From positions 1 to 43,747 of the forward strand of contig CAMVAT010000023.1 of assembly GCA_947165505.1 (NCBI GenBank): a DNA stretch of 43,747 nt, in the 5' to 3' direction. Numbering within the stretch: position 1 is the stretch's first letter; each line of letters begins with the position of its first letter. The notes under the pieces were generated by a model, which was not told where the DNA came from, searched no databases, and worked only from the letters and a program-made list of their open reading frames with translations. Source of the stretch: an uncultured Prevotellaceae bacterium (lineage in GTDB: Bacteria; Bacteroidota; Bacteroidia; Bacteroidales; Bacteroidaceae). Made by a program: the position numbers and the translations under genes. Shown one piece after another: positions 26,999 to 37,238 of this stretch.

Positions 26999-28165
26999 AT
27001 GAGCGCATTAAGAAATTATCTGAACAAGATAAAACCCGCCTTTGAGAAAGACGGGAAACTGCATGCCTTCAGAAGTATCTTCGAAGGCTTTGAGACGTTC
27101 TTATACGTGCCAAACACTACGGCTAAGAGCGGGGCCAACATCCATGACGCCATCGACTCGAAGCGTATCATGAGCATCGTGGTCATCGCCCTGATGCCTG
27201 CCATGCTGTTCGGTATGTACAACGTGGGCTACCAAAACTACCTGGCGGCCGGCACTCTCAGCGAGGCCGGGTTCTTCAGCATCTTCTTCTATGGATTCCT
27301 GGCCGTGCTGCCCAAAATACTCGTCAGCTATATCGTAGGACTGGGCATTGAGTTCGCATGGGCGCAATGGAAAGGCGAGGAGATACAAGAGGGCTACCTC
27401 GTCTCGGGCATCATCATACCACTCATCGTGCCGGTCAACTGTCCGCTGTGGATTCTGGCGCTGGCATGTGCTTTCGCCGTCATCTTCGCCAAGGAGATCT
27501 TCGGCGGTACGGGCATGAACATCTTCAATGTGGCGCTTGTGGCGCGTGCCTTCCTCTTCTTCTCCTATCCGCAGAAGATGAGCGGCGATACCGTCTGGGT
27601 GGCCTCCGACAAAATCTTCGGATTGGGAAATGACCTCAATACGGTGGATACGTTCACACAGGCCACACCGCTCGGACAGATTGGTGCCGGGGCAACTCCC
27701 GACGCTTCCGTATGCGATATGATCACGGGCTTCATACCCGGGTCTATCGGCGAGACGAGCATCATCGCCATCGCCCTGGGCGCCATTATCCTACTCTGGA
27801 CGGGCATCGCTTCGTGGAAGACGATGCTGAGTGTCTTCGTGGGCGGTGTCGTCATGGGACTGATCTTCCAGGCTACCGGACAGACGCCTATCCCGTTCTA
27901 TGAGCACCTCATCCTGGGTGGCTTCGCCTTCGGTGCCGTCTTTATGGCTACAGACCCTGTCACCAGCGCACGCACCGAGACGGGTAAGTATTTCTATGGC
28001 TTCATCATCGGCGCCCTGGCCATCATCATACGCGTGATGAACCCGGGCTACCCCGAGGGAATGATGCTCGCCATCTTGTTCATGAATATGTTTGCCCCGC
28101 TCATCGACTACTGCGTCGTGCAGCGTAACATCAGCAAACGGGCTAAACGTCTCACCTCTAAATAA
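26999..28165 (+). CDS. nqrB: Na+-NQR subunit B
   Basis: The 388-residue integral membrane subunit carries covalent FMN and part of the Na+ path. It has about ten hydrophobic segments between residues 55 and 380. The stretch GFIPGSIGETSIIAI contains Thr253, at the position where NqrB proteins bind FMN through a phosphoester bond. The conserved PVNCPLWI and GTGMNIFN segments are present. It lies 4 nt after nqrA and 9 nt before nqrC. Confidence 0.96.
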   Translation: MSALRNYLNKIKPAFEKDGKLHAFRSIFEGFETFLYVPNTTAKSGANIHDAIDSKRIMSIVVIALMPAMLFGMYNVGYQNYLAAGTLSEAGFFSIFFYGFLAVLPKILVSYIVGLGIEFAWAQWKGEEIQEGYLVSGIIIPLIVPVNCPLWILALACAFAVIFAKEIFGGTGMNIFNVALVARAFLFFSYPQKMSGDTVWVASDKIFGLGNDLNTVDTFTQATPLGQIGAGATPDASVCDMITGFIPGSIGETSIIAIALGAIILLWTGIASWKTMLSVFVGGVVMGLIFQATGQTPIPFYEHLILGGFAFGAVFMATDPVTSARTETGKYFYGFIIGALAIIIRVMNPGYPEGMMLAILFMNMFAPLIDYCVVQRNISKRAKRLTSK

Positions 28166-28174
28166 ACATACGTT

Positions 28175-28894
28175 ATGGAAAACGAAAAGAAAAAGGGATT
28201 GAACACCAATTCCAATGTATATACCATCGTATATTCGGTCATCCTTGTCATCATCGTCGCTTTCCTGCTGGCTTTCGTGTCTAAGGCTTTGGAGGAGAAA
28301 CAAGGGCAGAACGTGGCGCTCGACAAGAAAAAACAGATTCTCTATGCGCTGAATATCCGTGACCTCGATGATGCTCTGGCCGAACAGAAATATAAAGAGG
28401 TGGTCAAGAGCGATGATGTCATCGGCGAACCCGCTGTAGAAGGCAACGAGAACCACGGCTTTAAGCTCAACAGCTCCGACTATAAGCAGGGCAAACTGGC
28501 CGTTTACAACTGCGAGGTTGACGGAAAGAAAAAGTATGTCATTCCCGTTTACGGCATGGGTCTCTGGGGCGCCATCAGCGGATATATCGCACTCGATGAG
28601 GATAAGCAGACGGTCTTCGGAGCTTATTTCAACCACGAGGGCGAGACAGCCGGACTGGGTGCAGAGATCAAAGACAATGCCGACTGGCAGAAACTGTTCA
28701 TCGGGAAGAAGCTCTTCAAAGAGGGCCAGGACGACATCGCGCTCAGCGTGGTCAAAAAGGTAGATGACAGCACCACACAGGTGGATGCCGTCACCGGGGC
28801 CACGCTCACATCCGACGGTGTGTCGCTCATGCTCAAGGAGTGTCTCGGTAAGTATAAAGAATTCTTAAAATCTGATGGAGGGGCAACATTATGA
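28175..28894 (+). CDS. nqrC: Na+-NQR subunit C
   Basis: The 239-residue subunit is anchored by one N-terminal helix (about 12-32) and has a periplasmic FMN-binding domain. The flavinylation motif is DAVTGAT, with Thr210 as the expected FMN acceptor, a target of the flavin transferase ApbE. GMGLWGAISGYIALD and EGETAGLGAEI are further family blocks. Its stop overlaps the start of nqrD by 4 nt. No apbE gene is present in this window. Confidence 0.96.
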   Translation: MENEKKKGLNTNSNVYTIVYSVILVIIVAFLLAFVSKALEEKQGQNVALDKKKQILYALNIRDLDDALAEQKYKEVVKSDDVIGEPAVEGNENHGFKLNSSDYKQGKLAVYNCEVDGKKKYVIPVYGMGLWGAISGYIALDEDKQTVFGAYFNHEGETAGLGAEIKDNADWQKLFIGKKLFKEGQDDIALSVVKKVDDSTTQVDAVTGATLTSDGVSLMLKECLGKYKEFLKSDGGATL

Positions 28895-29517
28895 GTAAAT
28901 TGTTTTCTAAAGAGAATCAGCAGGTCTTTGGCAACCCGCTCAACATGGACAACCCGGTGCTCGTACAGGTGCTCGGCATCTGCTCGGCGCTGGCTGTCAC
29001 CTCACAGCTCAAACCCGCTATCGTCATGGGACTTGCCGTGACGGTCATCACCGCCTTTGCCAATGTTATCATTTCGCTCATACGCAACACCATCCCCAAC
29101 CGCATACGTATTATCGTGCAACTCGTGGTGGTGGCTACGCTCGTCACCATCGTCAGCCAGGTGCTCAAGGCGTTTGCATACGATGTGAGCGTGCAACTCT
29201 CTGTCTATGTCGGACTTATCATCACCAACTGTATCCTCATGGGGCGCCTCGAGGCCTTTGCCATGATGAACAAACCCTGGCCCAGCTTCCTCGACGGAAT
29301 CGGCAACGGACTGGGCTATGCGCTCATCCTCGTGGTGGTGGGTGCCGTGCGCGAACTGCTCGGACGCGGCACGCTGCTCGGACTCACAATCATTCCGCAG
29401 GGGGCTTACGACTGCGGCTACATGAACAATGGCATGATGACGATGCCGGCCATGGCGCTGATTCTTGTCGGATGTGTTATTTGGATTCACAGGGCTTATT
29501 TTTATAAGGAGAAATAA
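28891..29517 (+). CDS. nqrD: Na+-NQR subunit D
   Basis: A 208-residue membrane protein with about six helices, homologous to NqrE and RnfE/RnfA. The pair NqrD/NqrE holds an intramembrane [2Fe-2S] cluster. The half-helix signatures here are NPVLVQVLGICSALAVT and, in the second repeat, YVGLIITNCILMGRLEAFAM. The Cys in each (near 31 and 112) fits the cluster ligands. The start overlaps nqrC (ATGA). Confidence 0.96.
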   Translation: MSKLFSKENQQVFGNPLNMDNPVLVQVLGICSALAVTSQLKPAIVMGLAVTVITAFANVIISLIRNTIPNRIRIIVQLVVVATLVTIVSQVLKAFAYDVSVQLSVYVGLIITNCILMGRLEAFAMMNKPWPSFLDGIGNGLGYALILVVVGAVRELLGRGTLLGLTIIPQGAYDCGYMNNGMMTMPAMALILVGCVIWIHRAYFYKEK

Positions 29518-29520
29518 ATC

Positions 29521-30147
29521 ATGGAGCATATCATCAGTTTATTCTTTCGATCGATTTTTGTCGATAACATGATTTTTGCTTTCTTCCTCGGCATGTGCTC
29601 GTTCCTTGCCGTATCGAAGAATGTCAAAACGTCGTTCGGACTCGGATTGGCTGTCACATTCGTGCTCCTGGTCACCGTTCCCGTGGATTATATCCTGCAG
29701 ACGCAGGTGCTCGGACCCGACTGCCTCGTCGAGGGTGTTGACTTGTCTTACCTGAGCTTCATCCTCTTTATCGCTGTCATTGCCGGTATCGTGCAACTGG
29801 TGGAGATGACCGTCGAGAAATACTCGCCGTCGCTCTATGCCGCACTGGGCATCTTCCTGCCTCTCATCGCGGTCAACTGTGCCATCATGGGTGCTTCGCT
29901 CTTCATGCAGCAGCGTATCAACCTCGACCCCTCCAACACGCAGTACATCGGTAGCATACTCGATGCGATCGTCTATGCGCTCGGCAGCGGCATCGGATGG
30001 ACGCTGGCCATCGTGGCTATGGGCGCCATACGCGAAAAAATGCAGTACAGCGATGTGCCGGCACCGCTCAAGGGACTGGGCATCACCTTTATTACTGTAG
30101 GATTGATGGCGATGGCCATGATGTGTTTCTCAGGACTTAAAATTTAA
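29521..30147 (+). CDS. nqrE: Na+-NQR subunit E
   Basis: Like NqrD it has 208 residues and six predicted helices, in inverted topology relative to NqrD. The repeats show [16 protein letters not shown] (Cys near 26) and [18 protein letters not shown] (Cys near 120), matching the [2Fe-2S] ligand positions. It is placed 3 nt after nqrD and 9 nt before nqrF. Confidence 0.96.
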   Translation: MEHIISLFFRSIFVDNMIFAFFLGMCSFLAVSKNVKTSFGLGLAVTFVLLVTVPVDYILQTQVLGPDCLVEGVDLSYLSFILFIAVIAGIVQLVEMTVEKYSPSLYAALGIFLPLIAVNCAIMGASLFMQQRINLDPSNTQYIGSILDAIVYALGSGIGWTLAIVAMGAIREKMQYSDVPAPLKGLGITFITVGLMAMAMMCFSGLKI

Positions 30148-30156
30148 AGGCGAATC

Positions 30157-31425
30157 ATGATACAGTTTATTTTAACCAGTATAGGTGTATTTTTGGTGAC
30201 CATCCTTCTCTTGGTTGTCATCCTTTTGGTGGCCAAGAAATATCTGTCACCCAGCGGTAATGTAAATATCGAAATCAATGGCGACAAGACCATTTCGGTG
30301 GCGCAGGGCAGCAGTCTGATGACCACGCTCAACGAGAATGGCATCTTCCTGCCTTCGGCATGCGGCGGTAAGGCTTCATGCGGACAGTGCAAGGTGCAGG
30401 TGCTGGAGGGTGGGGGAGAGATCCTCGACTCTGAGCGCCCCCACTTCACCCGCAAGGAGATCAAAGACCACTGGCGGCTGGGATGCCAGTGCAAGGTGAA
30501 GGGCGACCTGAAAATCAAGGTGCCCGAGAGCGTGCTCGGCGTGAAGGAGTGGGAGTGCACCGTCATCTCCAACAAGAATGTGTCGAGCTTTATCAAGGAG
30601 TTTATCGTGGCTCTGCCCCCGGGCGAGCACATGGACTTCGTGCCGGGGTCGTATGCGCAGATCAAAATCCCCGCTTACGACTGCATCGACTACGACAAGG
30701 ACTTCGACAAGGAGGATATCGGACCCGACTACCTGCCGTCGTGGGAGAAGTTCAACATCTTCTCGCTCAAGGCCCACAACCCCGAAGATACCATCCGCGC
30801 CTACTCCATGGCCAACTATCCGGCCGAGGGCGACCGCATCACTCTGACCGTGCGTATCGCTACCACACCGTTCAAACCCAAACCCGAGGTGGGATTCCAG
30901 GATGTGCCCACGGGCATCGCCTCATCCTACATCTTCTCGCGCAAACCGGGCGACAAGGTAATCATGAGCGGCCCTTACGGCGACTTCCATCCCATCTTCG
31001 ACTCTAAGAAAGAGATGATATGGGTGGGCGGCGGCGCCGGTATGGCTCCCCTGCGCGCACAGATCATGCACATGACCAAGACGCTCAATACACGCGACCG
31101 TGAGATGCATTTCTTCTACGGTGCACGTGCGCTGGTCGAGGCTTTCTTCGTCGAGGATTTCCTGGAACTGGAGAAGGAGTTCCCCAACTTCCACTTCCAC
31201 CTCGCGTTAGACCGTCCTGACCCTGCAGCCGATGCCGCTGGCGTGAAATATACCGCAGGCTTCGTGCACCAGGTGATGTACGAGACGTATCTGAAAGACC
31301 ACGAGGCTCCCGAAGACATCGAGTACTACATGTGCGGACCCGGCCCCATGTCGAAGGCCGTGCAGGGCATGCTCGACTCGCTCGGCGTCGATCCCGAAAG
31401 CATCATGTTCGATAACTTCGGATGA
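30157..31425 (+). CDS. nqrF: Na+-NQR subunit F (NADH dehydrogenase)
   Basis: The entry subunit takes hydride from NADH onto FAD and passes electrons to a [2Fe-2S] cluster. The 422-residue protein has an N-terminal membrane helix (about 3-27), then a plant-type ferredoxin domain with cluster cysteines C69, C75, C78 and C110. A ferredoxin-reductase module follows, with FAD-binding RAYSMANYP and NADH-binding IWVGGGAGMAPLRAQ. It is the last gene of the operon; repeats and a strong terminator follow. Confidence 0.97.
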   Translation: MIQFILTSIGVFLVTILLLVVILLVAKKYLSPSGNVNIEINGDKTISVAQGSSLMTTLNENGIFLPSACGGKASCGQCKVQVLEGGGEILDSERPHFTRKEIKDHWRLGCQCKVKGDLKIKVPESVLGVKEWECTVISNKNVSSFIKEFIVALPPGEHMDFVPGSYAQIKIPAYDCIDYDKDFDKEDIGPDYLPSWEKFNIFSLKAHNPEDTIRAYSMANYPAEGDRITLTVRIATTPFKPKPEVGFQDVPTGIASSYIFSRKPGDKVIMSGPYGDFHPIFDSKKEMIWVGGGAGMAPLRAQIMHMTKTLNTRDREMHFFYGARALVEAFFVEDFLELEKEFPNFHFHLALDRPDPAADAAGVKYTAGFVHQVMYETYLKDHEAPEDIEYYMCGPGPMSKAVQGMLDSLGVDPESIMFDNFG

Positions 31426-31427
31426 AA

Positions 31428-31497
31428 TGAGGGTTGAGGGTTGAGGGTTTAGGGTTGAGGGTTTAGGGTTGAGGGTTTAGGGTTGAGGGTTTAGTGT
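31428..31497. repeat. telomere-like heptamer array downstream of nqrF
   Basis: Ten 7-bp units starting 2 nt after the nqrF stop: TGAGGGT three times, then strictly alternating TTAGGGT and TGAGGGT, with a last degenerate TTAGTGT. The alternation gives a 14-bp higher-order period. No spacers, so it is not CRISPR. Confidence 0.92.
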
Positions 31498-31526
31498 TCT
31501 TACCCTGTTTAGAGCACATAACTATT

Positions 31527-31582
31527 CTCTCACCTCTCACCTCTCACCTCTCACCTCACACCTCACACCTCCCACCTCTAAT
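31527..31582. repeat. heptamer array CTCTCAC-like (eight units)
   Basis: Four CTCTCAC, two CTCACAC, one CTCCCAC and one CTCTAAT in register, ending at the foot of the terminator hairpin. Read on the minus strand the unit is GTGAGAG, which shares the TGAG core of the array at 31428. Confidence 0.9.
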
Positions 31583-31617
31583 AAAGAGCCCGGACGAAAA
31601 AATCGTCCGGGCTCTTT
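31583..31617. terminator. strong bidirectional terminator between nqrF and maeB
   Basis: AAAGAGCCCGGACG (31583-31596) pairs perfectly with CGTCCGGGCTCTTT (31604-31617) around an A-rich loop. The stem is GC-rich, with A/T ends that work as T tracts in both directions, as expected between convergent genes. Confidence 0.9.
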
Positions 31618-31625
31618 CATTCCTC

Positions 31626-31695
31626 CTGCCCCTTGCTCCCTGCTCCCTGCCCCCTTGAGAATCGGACATCCCTCCTGCCCCTTGCTCCCTGCCCC
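31626..31695. repeat. C-rich heptamer repeats (CTGCYCC) with a duplicated block
   Basis: CTGCCCC, TTGCTCC, CTGCTCC and CTGCCCC run in register at 31626-31653. A second block of CTGCCCC, TTGCTCC and CTGCCCC follows at 31675-31695. The two blocks are a direct duplication around about 20 nt of unrelated sequence. The unit length is again 7. The array ends a few bases before the maeB stop. Confidence 0.8.
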
Positions 31696-31701
31696 CAGAG
31701 A

Positions 31702-33993
<2,292 letters not shown>

Positions 33994-34022
33994 AAATGTA
34001 TTGAATATAAGTTTTGCGGCTG

Positions 34023-34030
34023 CAAAATTA
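34023..34030 (-). promoter_or_regulatory. maeB promoter -7 element
   Basis: The minus strand reads TAATTTTG followed by CAGC, 30 nt before the maeB ATG. A TTTG exists upstream, but only 12 nt away, so the -33 element is not convincing. Confidence 0.6.
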
Positions 34031-34185
34031 CAAAATTATCGCCAAACCGCCATCTTTTCTGTCATTTTTTATGTTTTTCTGTCTGTTATCCGTCTGGTCG
34101 CTTCCGCTCTACACGTCGTCTATAATAAACGAAAGGATCGCGGTATGACGCTTTTTTCTCGTTTTTATTTTCTTTGTTGAAAATT

Positions 34186-34209
34186 TTTGCACTACCTTTG
34201 CAGTGCAAA
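34186..34209. promoter_or_regulatory. probable operator and promoter of the TetR gene
   Basis: TTTGCACT (34186-34193) and AGTGCAAA (34202-34209) form a perfect 8-bp inverted repeat with an 8-nt spacer. The promoter element TACCTTTG (34193-34200) lies across the spacer. A dimeric repressor bound here would block transcription, and the gene 11 nt downstream encodes a TetR-type regulator. This arrangement points to autorepression (inference). Confidence 0.6.
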
Positions 34210-34219
34210 TAAGAGAATA

Positions 34220-34846
34220 ATGGAGAAAAATATCACACCTACTGAATACAGACTGATACTACGAGAACGAATCCTACAGGTGGCCAGGGCTCTTTTCCGC
34301 GAACGAGGCGTTAAAGCGGTGAAGATGGACGACATCGCCCGTCAACTGTCTATCTCTAAACGCACACTCTATGAACTGTTCCAGAATAAGGAGGAACTGC
34401 TCTATGAATGTGTGAAAGCATATCATGAAGCCTCTGTGACACGCTTCAGGGAAGCGACAGAAAAAGGGAAAACGGTCATCGACATACTGGTTGACATCTA
34501 TAAGCTGCAGATGGAGGAGTTCAGCCGCACCAAGCCCATCTTCTATATCGAAATCAACAAATACCCCGGGGTGCTGTCCTATCTCGAGAGACACCACGAA
34601 GACCAGAAAAACAAAGCCGTGGGCTTCCTGCGCATGGGGGCGGAACAGGGATATTTCCGCCCCGGCGTCAACTACGAGGTGTTGTCGCGCATAGCCAACG
34701 CTTCCATGGAATATGTCATGAAGAGCAAGATGTACAACGACTTCCCGCTTTCCGAGATATTCCGCAATGTGCAACTGATGTTCATCCGAGGCATCTGCAC
34801 CGACAAAGGCCTGAAAATCCTTGACGAGAAGATAGCGGCGCTATAG
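34220..34846 (+). CDS. TetR/AcrR-family transcriptional regulator
   Basis: A 208-residue one-component regulator. The N-terminal helix-turn-helix is clear: RILQVARALFRERGVKAVKMDDIARQLSISKRTLYELFQNKEELL (about 18-62). The C-terminal ligand domain is all-helical and unlike any I can name. I start it at the ATG at 34220, downstream of the promoter; an in-frame extension to 34187 would lie inside the operator. No obvious target gene is adjacent: relA is convergent and maeB is divergent. Its ligand and regulon are unknown. Confidence 0.9.
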   Translation: MEKNITPTEYRLILRERILQVARALFRERGVKAVKMDDIARQLSISKRTLYELFQNKEELLYECVKAYHEASVTRFREATEKGKTVIDILVDIYKLQMEEFSRTKPIFYIEINKYPGVLSYLERHHEDQKNKAVGFLRMGAEQGYFRPGVNYEVLSRIANASMEYVMKSKMYNDFPLSEIFRNVQLMFIRGICTDKGLKILDEKIAAL

Positions 34847-34866
34847 CAGGAGCTGCCATGCCGGGC

Positions 34867-37074
34867 CTACAGGCGCTCTACCTGTTTCACACCCTTGACG
34901 GTGCGCAACTTTTTGATGAGCTGCTCCAGACGTGAGGTGTCGTCGAGCTGCACCACCAGGATGCCGCCAAACAGACCGTCGTGGCTGTCGATGCTGATGG
35001 AGCGCATCACAATCTTCTCTTCCTTGGAGATGATGCTTGTGATGTTGTTCACGATGCCGATGTCGTCGTTGCCCACCACACGCAGGGTGATGGAGTATTG
35101 CGACGACCCCTTGCCGCTCCACTTGGCTTTCACGATGCGGTAGCCGAAACGACGGCGAAGCTCAGGAGCGTTCGGACAGTCGGCTCGGTGTACCTTGATG
35201 CCGCCGCTGATGGTCACAAAACCGAAGATAGGGTCGCCGTAGATGGGGTGGCAGCATTTGGCCAACTGATAGTCGATGCCCTTCAGGTTGCGGTCTATCA
35301 CCAGCACATCCTCGTTCTGACGCACCAGCGCCTCGTCGGGATTCTCGTAAGAGAACTCCTCGGCACTGCGTACCGCCCCCTGCTGTGGTTGGGCGGTTTT
35401 CTCATGCTGCAGCTCGATGTATTTCTCTATCACCTCGTTGGTGTCCAACTTCTCTTCGGCTATCTGGCGGTAGAAGTCGGAGGTCTCCTTGAATCCTAAT
35501 TTCTTGATCAGGTGCGACATGGTGGCCTCTTCCATCTCCACCTTGCGGTTCTTCAGGCGGCGCTCCAGCATCTCCTTGGCATACAGGCCGTCTTTCACCT
35601 GTGTCTCTTTCAGCGCCAGACGTATCTTGGCCTTGGCACGCGACGACTTCACGATGCTCAGCCAGTCTTGCTTGGGTTTCTGGTTCGACGAAGTCAGCAC
35701 TTCCACCTGGTCGCCGCTGCGCAGGGGCTCGCGCACTGGCACGATGCGGTTGTTGATCCTGCCTCCCACACATTGGTTGCCCACACGCGAGTGGATGCGG
35801 TAGGCGAAGTCGAGCACCGTAGATCCTTTGGGAAATTTCAACAGGTCGCCCTTGGGCGTGAACACAAACACCTCGTCTTCATACAGGTCCATCTTAAACT
35901 GGTCCATCAACTGCAGGTCGTCGTTGCTCTCCAAGGCGGCGCGGATGTTGTTGAGCCATTCGTCGAGATTGCTCTCGCCCTTCACGCCCTTGTAGCGCCA
36001 GTGGGCGGCCAGTCCGCGCTCGGCTATCTCGTCCATGCGCTCGGTGCGTATCTGCACCTCCACCCATTTGTTCTCCGGGCCCAGCACGGTGATGTGCAGA
36101 CTCTCATAGCCGTTAGACTTGGGCACCGACAGCCAGTCGCGCAACCGCTTGGGGTTGGGCTGATACATATCGGTGATGATGGAGTAGGCTTGCCAGCATT
36201 GCATCTTCTCTTTCTCTAATGGCGCGTCGATGATAATGCGGATGGCAAAGAGGTCGAAGATGCCCTCAAAACCGCATTTCTGCTTCTTCATCTTCTGCCA
36301 GATGCTGTGGATGCTCTTGGTGCGGCCCTTCATGTGGAATTTGAGGCCGGCCTCGCTGAGCTTCTGCTCTATGGGACCGATAAACCGTTCGATATAGGCA
36401 TCGCGCGAGCGTTTGGTGGCATTGAGCTTGTCCTTGATCATATAATAGGCATCGTGCTCCATGTATTTCAAACTCAAATCCTCCAGTTCGCTCTTCAGCT
36501 TGTACAGACCTAACTTGTGGGCCAGGGGGGCATAGAGGTACGACGACTCCTCCGACACTTTTTGCTTGGCCTCCACCGCCTCGGTATCGCGTATCTGCCG
36601 CATCAGGTTCACACGGTCGGCTATCATGATCAGGATGACACGCATATCCTCGGCAAAGGAGAGCAGCAGGTTGCGGTAGTTCTCGCTGCTGATGATGGGT
36701 GTCTTCTGATAAAGGTCAGACACGCGTACCAAGCCTCTGATAATCTGCGCTACGCTGGCTCCGTAGGCATCGGTCATCTCTTTCTCGCTGATCGACTGGT
36801 GCGCGGCGCAGGCATAGAGCAGGATGGCGATGACGCCATCGTGCTTCAGCCCTGTCTCTTCCACGGCGATGACGGCTGTCTGCAAGCCGAAGACCAACGG
36901 GTTGAGACCGAACACGTCGCGGCCTACGTGACCTTGCTCGATGGCTGTGTCGAAATGCGACAGGATGTTGCTCTCGTCTTCTTCGCTGAACGAGTCGCCT
37001 AATAACTGGTGTAATTGTCCCAAGGCTTCTGCCATTTGGGTGCGTTCGGTGTCTGTATATATCAGTTGAGCCAT
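34867..37074 (-). CDS. relA: RelA/SpoT-family (p)ppGpp synthetase with degenerate hydrolase domain
   Basis: A long RelA/SpoT homolog of 735 residues from the ATG at 37074. The N-terminal HD hydrolase domain is present in outline, but its motif is broken: the usual LLHDxxED is LLYACAAHQ (85-93), so hydrolysis is unlikely. The synthetase domain is intact, with GRTKSIHSIWQKM, IFDLFAIRI, GYESLHITVLGPE and VEVQIRTERMDEIAERGLAAHW. TGS (VFTPKGDLLKFPKGST) and C-terminal ACT domains follow. It would be a synthetase-only stringent-response enzyme. The frame extends to 37173, but the TACCTTTG element at 37139-37146 excludes that start. Confidence 0.92.
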   Translation of the reverse strand: MAQLIYTDTERTQMAEALGQLHQLLGDSFSEEDESNILSHFDTAIEQGHVGRDVFGLNPLVFGLQTAVIAVEETGLKHDGVIAILLYACAAHQSISEKEMTDAYGASVAQIIRGLVRVSDLYQKTPIISSENYRNLLLSFAEDMRVILIMIADRVNLMRQIRDTEAVEAKQKVSEESSYLYAPLAHKLGLYKLKSELEDLSLKYMEHDAYYMIKDKLNATKRSRDAYIERFIGPIEQKLSEAGLKFHMKGRTKSIHSIWQKMKKQKCGFEGIFDLFAIRIIIDAPLEKEKMQCWQAYSIITDMYQPNPKRLRDWLSVPKSNGYESLHITVLGPENKWVEVQIRTERMDEIAERGLAAHWRYKGVKGESNLDEWLNNIRAALESNDDLQLMDQFKMDLYEDEVFVFTPKGDLLKFPKGSTVLDFAYRIHSRVGNQCVGGRINNRIVPVREPLRSGDQVEVLTSSNQKPKQDWLSIVKSSRAKAKIRLALKETQVKDGLYAKEMLERRLKNRKVEMEEATMSHLIKKLGFKETSDFYRQIAEEKLDTNEVIEKYIELQHEKTAQPQQGAVRSAEEFSYENPDEALVRQNEDVLVIDRNLKGIDYQLAKCCHPIYGDPIFGFVTISGGIKVHRADCPNAPELRRRFGYRIVKAKWSGKGSSQYSITLRVVGNDDIGIVNNITSIISKEEKIVMRSISIDSHDGLFGGILVVQLDDTSRLEQLIKKLRTVKGVKQVERL

Positions 37075-37138
37075 TGTTTTGTTGTCTTTTGTGGGGTTGG
37101 CGGCCCTTGATAGGGCTGAAAAAAGAAAAATATTTTTG

Positions 37139-37146
37139 CAAAGGTA
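37139..37146 (-). promoter_or_regulatory. relA promoter -7 element
   Basis: The minus strand reads TACCTTTG followed by CAAA, about 65 nt upstream of the relA ATG at 37074. It faces away from the DUF4301 promoter at 37189, so the 165-nt region is a divergent promoter pair. Confidence 0.65.
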
Positions 37147-37188
37147 CAATTTTTTTGGCAATTCGTCTTTCATTTAGGAAAAATGATG

Positions 37189-37196
37189 TAATTTTG
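37189..37196 (+). promoter_or_regulatory. promoter -7 element of the DUF4301 gene
   Basis: TAATTTTG at 37189-37196, about 43 nt upstream of the ATG at 37239. No TTTG at the standard spacing was seen. Confidence 0.55.
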
Positions 37197-37238
37197 TGAC
37201 AAAATACCATAAAACCATTATAAACCCATCAAATTACT

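Noticed and set aside
13024..31582. Tandem arrays as CRISPR
   Set aside because: Units of 7-8 bp are contiguous with no unique spacers, and no cas genes are present.
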